Below, piece after piece: positions 5,131 to 5,348 of a stretch of DNA of 5,348 nucleotides (its first letter is position 1; each line of letters opens with the position of its first letter). The DNA comes from Candidatus Coatesiibacteriota bacterium (GTDB taxonomy: Bacteria > RBG-13-66-14): contig WJMB01000250.1 in assembly GCA_014728185.1 (NCBI GenBank), positions 1-5,348 of the forward strand, written 5' to 3'. A program made the translations under genes and the position numbers. The notes beneath the pieces were generated by a model, which saw only the letters and a program-made list of their open reading frames with translations, was not told the origin of the DNA and made no database searches.

Positions 5131-5348
5131 ATGACAGACGACAAGCGTATCGCCGCCAAGTACGACCCCGCCGAGCTCGAGGGTCGCTGGTTCGAGCACT
5201 GGGAGAGCGCCGGGCACTTCAAGCTGAACGAGAACGCCCCCGGCCCAGTCTACACCGTGGTCATCCCGCCGCCCAACATCACGGGCTCGCTGCACATGGG
5301 CCACGCCCTCAACAACACCATTCAGGACATCCTGGTGCGCTGGCGGCG
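5131..5348 (+). CDS. valS: Valyl-tRNA synthetase, N-terminal part
   Basis: Start of the class I enzyme that charges tRNA-Val with valine in the cytoplasm. Only 72 codons are inside the window; the gene runs off the right edge. ATG 5131 follows GGGAGAG (5118-5124) by 6 nt. The N-terminus has KYDPAELEGRWFEHWESAGHF, the usual ValRS opening, then PPPN (46-49) and the ATP-binding HIGH motif as HMGH (55-58) within TGSLHMGHALNNTIQDILVRW, which fits ValRS better than IleRS or LeuRS. It has its own promoter candidate and a structured leader, and is probably independent of ftsX. Confidence 0.93.
   Translation, partial: MTDDKRIAAKYDPAELEGRWFEHWESAGHFKLNENAPGPVYTVVIPPPNITGSLHMGHALNNTIQDILVRWR

Overview
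The window looks like a chromosomal segment of a high-GC bacterium with an envelope (a lipoprotein and FtsEX are present) that uses TTG and GTG starts freely. I cannot place it in a phylum from this sequence. Most genes are GC-rich with G/C at third codon positions. The first ~950 bases are much more AT-rich and look foreign or differently evolved.

Left part (1-1451): an AT-rich gene on the minus strand (6-905) encodes a predicted lipoprotein with TolB/PD40-type beta-propeller repeats. It has its own RBS and a promoter at 941-969. Behind it, also on the minus strand, lies a broken small gene (1031-1309): a zinc ribbon followed by a helix-turn-helix, interrupted by TAG and TGA. The TGA sits exactly where the fourth zinc-binding Cys should be.

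Centre (1452-4626, plus strand): a near-consensus sigma70-type promoter (1452-1480) leads into ftsE (TTG start, 1526-2191). A 70-aa zinc-ribbon protein (2188-2400, overlapping by 4 nt) and a second zinc-ribbon protein fused to a cytoplasmic WSPDG-repeat propeller (about 2396-3397) follow. This last gene has no ATG/GTG/TTG start in the right place. Then comes a ~360-nt gap, and then ftsX (TTG start, 3757-4626). So the usual adjacent ftsE-ftsX pair is split by two zinc-ribbon genes. The gap before ftsX carries a striking nested inverted repeat. Its inner 20-bp arms each contain a sigma54-type (-24/-12) promoter match, one on each strand, facing one another.

Right part (4627-5348): about 500 bases without a convincing gene hold a strong GC-rich hairpin (4746-4767), a sigma70-type promoter (4893-4922) and a ~200-nt leader with two stem-loops. 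The leader runs to the start of valS (valyl-tRNA synthetase, 5131 onward, cut by the window edge).

FtsE (ATPase) and FtsX (four-helix membrane protein) should form the FtsEX complex that controls septal peptidoglycan hydrolysis. My inference is that the two soluble zinc-ribbon proteins made between them are accessory or regulatory partners of that complex. The most promising points for follow-up are the split ftsEX operon, the non-canonical start of the propeller gene and the face-to-face sigma54-like promoters.
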